DNA of 34,389 bases from an uncultured Chloroflexota bacterium (GTDB taxonomy: Bacteria > Chloroflexota > Anaerolineae > Anaerolineales > Anaerolineaceae): assembly GCA_902795255.1 (NCBI GenBank), contig CADBKS010000004.1, positions 9,205-43,593 of the forward strand, written 5' to 3'. A program made the translations under genes and the position numbers. Below are positions 33,278-34,389 of this stretch, one piece after another. The notes under the pieces were generated by a model. It had not been told where the DNA came from and searched no databases. It saw nothing but the letters and a program-made list of their open reading frames with translations. The number at the start of each line of letters is the position of its first letter. The stretch's first letter is position 1.

Positions 33278-34389
33278 ATGGAAATGAACGATTACAGCTT
33301 TGAACCTCCCGAGATGGATCTCGGTGTTCCGGAAGAGGTCAACCAGGTCCCGCACAGCCGTGAAGCGGAAGAAGCCGTGCTCGGCGCGGTCCTGATCAAT
33401 CCGGAAAAATACTTTGACGTCTCGGAGATCATCAACGAAAAAGACTTTTACATCCACCGCAACCGCTGGGTCTGGGAAGCGTACGGTGCCCTTCATGAAA
33501 AAGGACAGTCTATTGACGTCCAGACCGTCTGTGAGGAACTTGAAGCACAGGGGCATCTGAATGAAGTCGGCGGGAAGGTTTTCTTCTATAACCTGACAAG
33601 CAAAACGCCTTCCTCCATGCACGCGGAATCCTATGCCAATATCGTGCTGGAAAAAAGCCAGCGGCGGAGCCTGCTGGAAGCCGCGCAGAAAATGATGGAC
33701 CTGGCCTATGACTCCAAAAGGGACCTGAACCAGATCCTGAATGAGACGGAACAGGCCGTCTTTGAGATCAGTGAGAAGCGGGACCGGAAGGAAGTGATCC
33801 CGATCGCGGACGTACTGAGCGATATTTACGATAAAGTCCGGCTGCTTTATCAGCAGGGCTCGGATATCGTCGGCGTTCCGAGCGGACTTGCGGACCTTGA
33901 CCACCTGCTCGGCGGTTTCCAGAAATCCGACCTGATCATCATCGCAGGCCGCCCGGGTATGGGTAAAACCGGCTTCATGCTGACCATCCTGAAAAACGCG
34001 GCCCTGAAGGAGAAAAAGCGCATCGCCATGTTTTCGCTGGAAATGTCCAACGAACAGCTGGTCCACCGTCTCATCTCCCAGCAGACCGGCATCAGCACAC
34101 AGAAACTGCGCACCGGGAAACTGACGAACGATGATCTGACCTTCTTTATCGAAGCCATCGATATCTTCGGCGAAACCAAGATCTTCCTGGATGACACGCC
34201 CGCCATCACCCCGATGCAGCTGCGGACAAAATGCCGCAGGCTCCATATGGAACATCATCTGGACATGATCATCATCGACTATCTGCAGCTGATGAGCGGC
34301 GATACCGGCACGGACAACCGCGTACAGGAAGTATCCAGCATTTCCCGTTCCCTGAAGATGCTCGCCAAAGAGCTGGATGTTCCGGTCCT
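33278..34389 (+). CDS. dnaB: Replicative DNA helicase DnaB, N-terminal part
   Basis: This hexameric helicase unwinds DNA at the replication fork. About 370 residues are visible before the window ends. The N-terminal domain begins VPHSREAEEAVLGAVLINPEKYFDV, the typical DnaB start. The RecA-like domain has VPSGLADLDHLLGGFQKSDLIIIAGRPGMGKT (Walker A 224-231), FSLEMSNEQLVHRLISQQTGI, and Walker B MIIIDYLQLM. The final stretch, NRVQEVSSISRSLKMLAKELDVPV, is on the expected path. The first ATG at 33278 has only a weak GGGG site; a second in-frame ATG two codons on is possible. It is 5 bases after the DUF151 gene, so translation is likely coupled. Confidence 0.97.
   Translation, partial: MEMNDYSFEPPEMDLGVPEEVNQVPHSREAEEAVLGAVLINPEKYFDVSEIINEKDFYIHRNRWVWEAYGALHEKGQSIDVQTVCEELEAQGHLNEVGGKVFFYNLTSKTPSSMHAESYANIVLEKSQRRSLLEAAQKMMDLAYDSKRDLNQILNETEQAVFEISEKRDRKEVIPIADVLSDIYDKVRLLYQQGSDIVGVPSGLADLDHLLGGFQKSDLIIIAGRPGMGKTGFMLTILKNAALKEKKRIAMFSLEMSNEQLVHRLISQQTGISTQKLRTGKLTNDDLTFFIEAIDIFGETKIFLDDTPAITPMQLRTKCRRLHMEHHLDMIIIDYLQLMSGDTGTDNRVQEVSSISRSLKMLAKELDVPV

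Noticed and set aside
33023..34258. Long minus-strand open frame opposite dnaB
   Set aside because: The plus-strand frame carries all DnaB motifs; the antisense frame is a shadow with no recognisable domain.
1..34389. CRISPR arrays, insertion sequences, integrases or attachment sites
   Set aside because: I saw no regularly spaced repeats, transposase or integrase frames, and no duplicated tRNA end next to foreign genes.

Overview
The window is a chromosomal segment from a member of the Chloroflexota, most likely class Anaerolineae. The main evidence is a tandem pair of DUF2298 (Chlor_Arch_YYY) membrane proteins beside an Agl23-like (TIGR03663-type) membrane protein, a pairing known mainly from Chloroflexi and archaea. 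A short two-domain S1 protein and a PH-domain membrane protein fit this. The placement is inferred from family knowledge, not from a phylogeny. The DNA is GC-rich with short gaps. No insertion sequence, phage, CRISPR array or rRNA was seen, so this is core genome, not an island.

Layout. Positions 1-308 hold the tail of a HAD hydrolase (+). A PH-domain membrane protein (364-1140, -) faces it across a bidirectional terminator. A strong promoter at 1431-1458 drives two tRNA-Ala genes (CGC and GGC anticodons), followed by a terminator and leuS (1723-4182, +). A secreted protein of unknown function lies at 4301-5236 (-). Next comes a minus-strand run of ten genes, read from 20940 down to 5305 without a gap over about 45 bases: lepA, a UPF0104-type flippase-like protein, a GT4 glycosyltransferase, a GT39-like membrane glycosyltransferase, two DUF2298 proteins, an Agl23-like protein, cmk, a sensor-kinase-like ATPase and a NUDIX hydrolase. 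It ends at a good intrinsic terminator (5261-5290).

Divergent from lepA on the plus strand are ruvB, queA and a small glutaredoxin-like gene. A 270-base GC-rich structured stretch bounded by two near-identical hairpins (23568-23603 and 23871-23913) separates these from proBA on the minus strand. Further minus-strand genes are a two-S1-domain RNA-binding protein with its own promoter, and a four-gene cluster: response regulator, ECF-type S component, HAD nucleotidase and S41 C-terminal processing protease. Another minus pair is a four-helix membrane protein and an M19 dipeptidase. The right end carries a DUF151 (bifunctional nuclease family) gene and the start of dnaB (+).

How they fit together. 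The middle of the long cluster looks like a machine that builds a glycan or glycolipid at the cell surface: a cytosolic GT4 enzyme, a lipid-II/LPG-synthase-like transmembrane protein, and four large polytopic GT-C-like proteins. Here it is bracketed by housekeeping genes for translation (lepA) and nucleotide metabolism (cmk). Both two-component-like proteins in the window lack residues needed for classical phosphotransfer. Three genes (ruvB, the M19 dipeptidase, possibly lepA) have a -10 box 6-7 bases before a start codon, which suggests leaderless transcripts.
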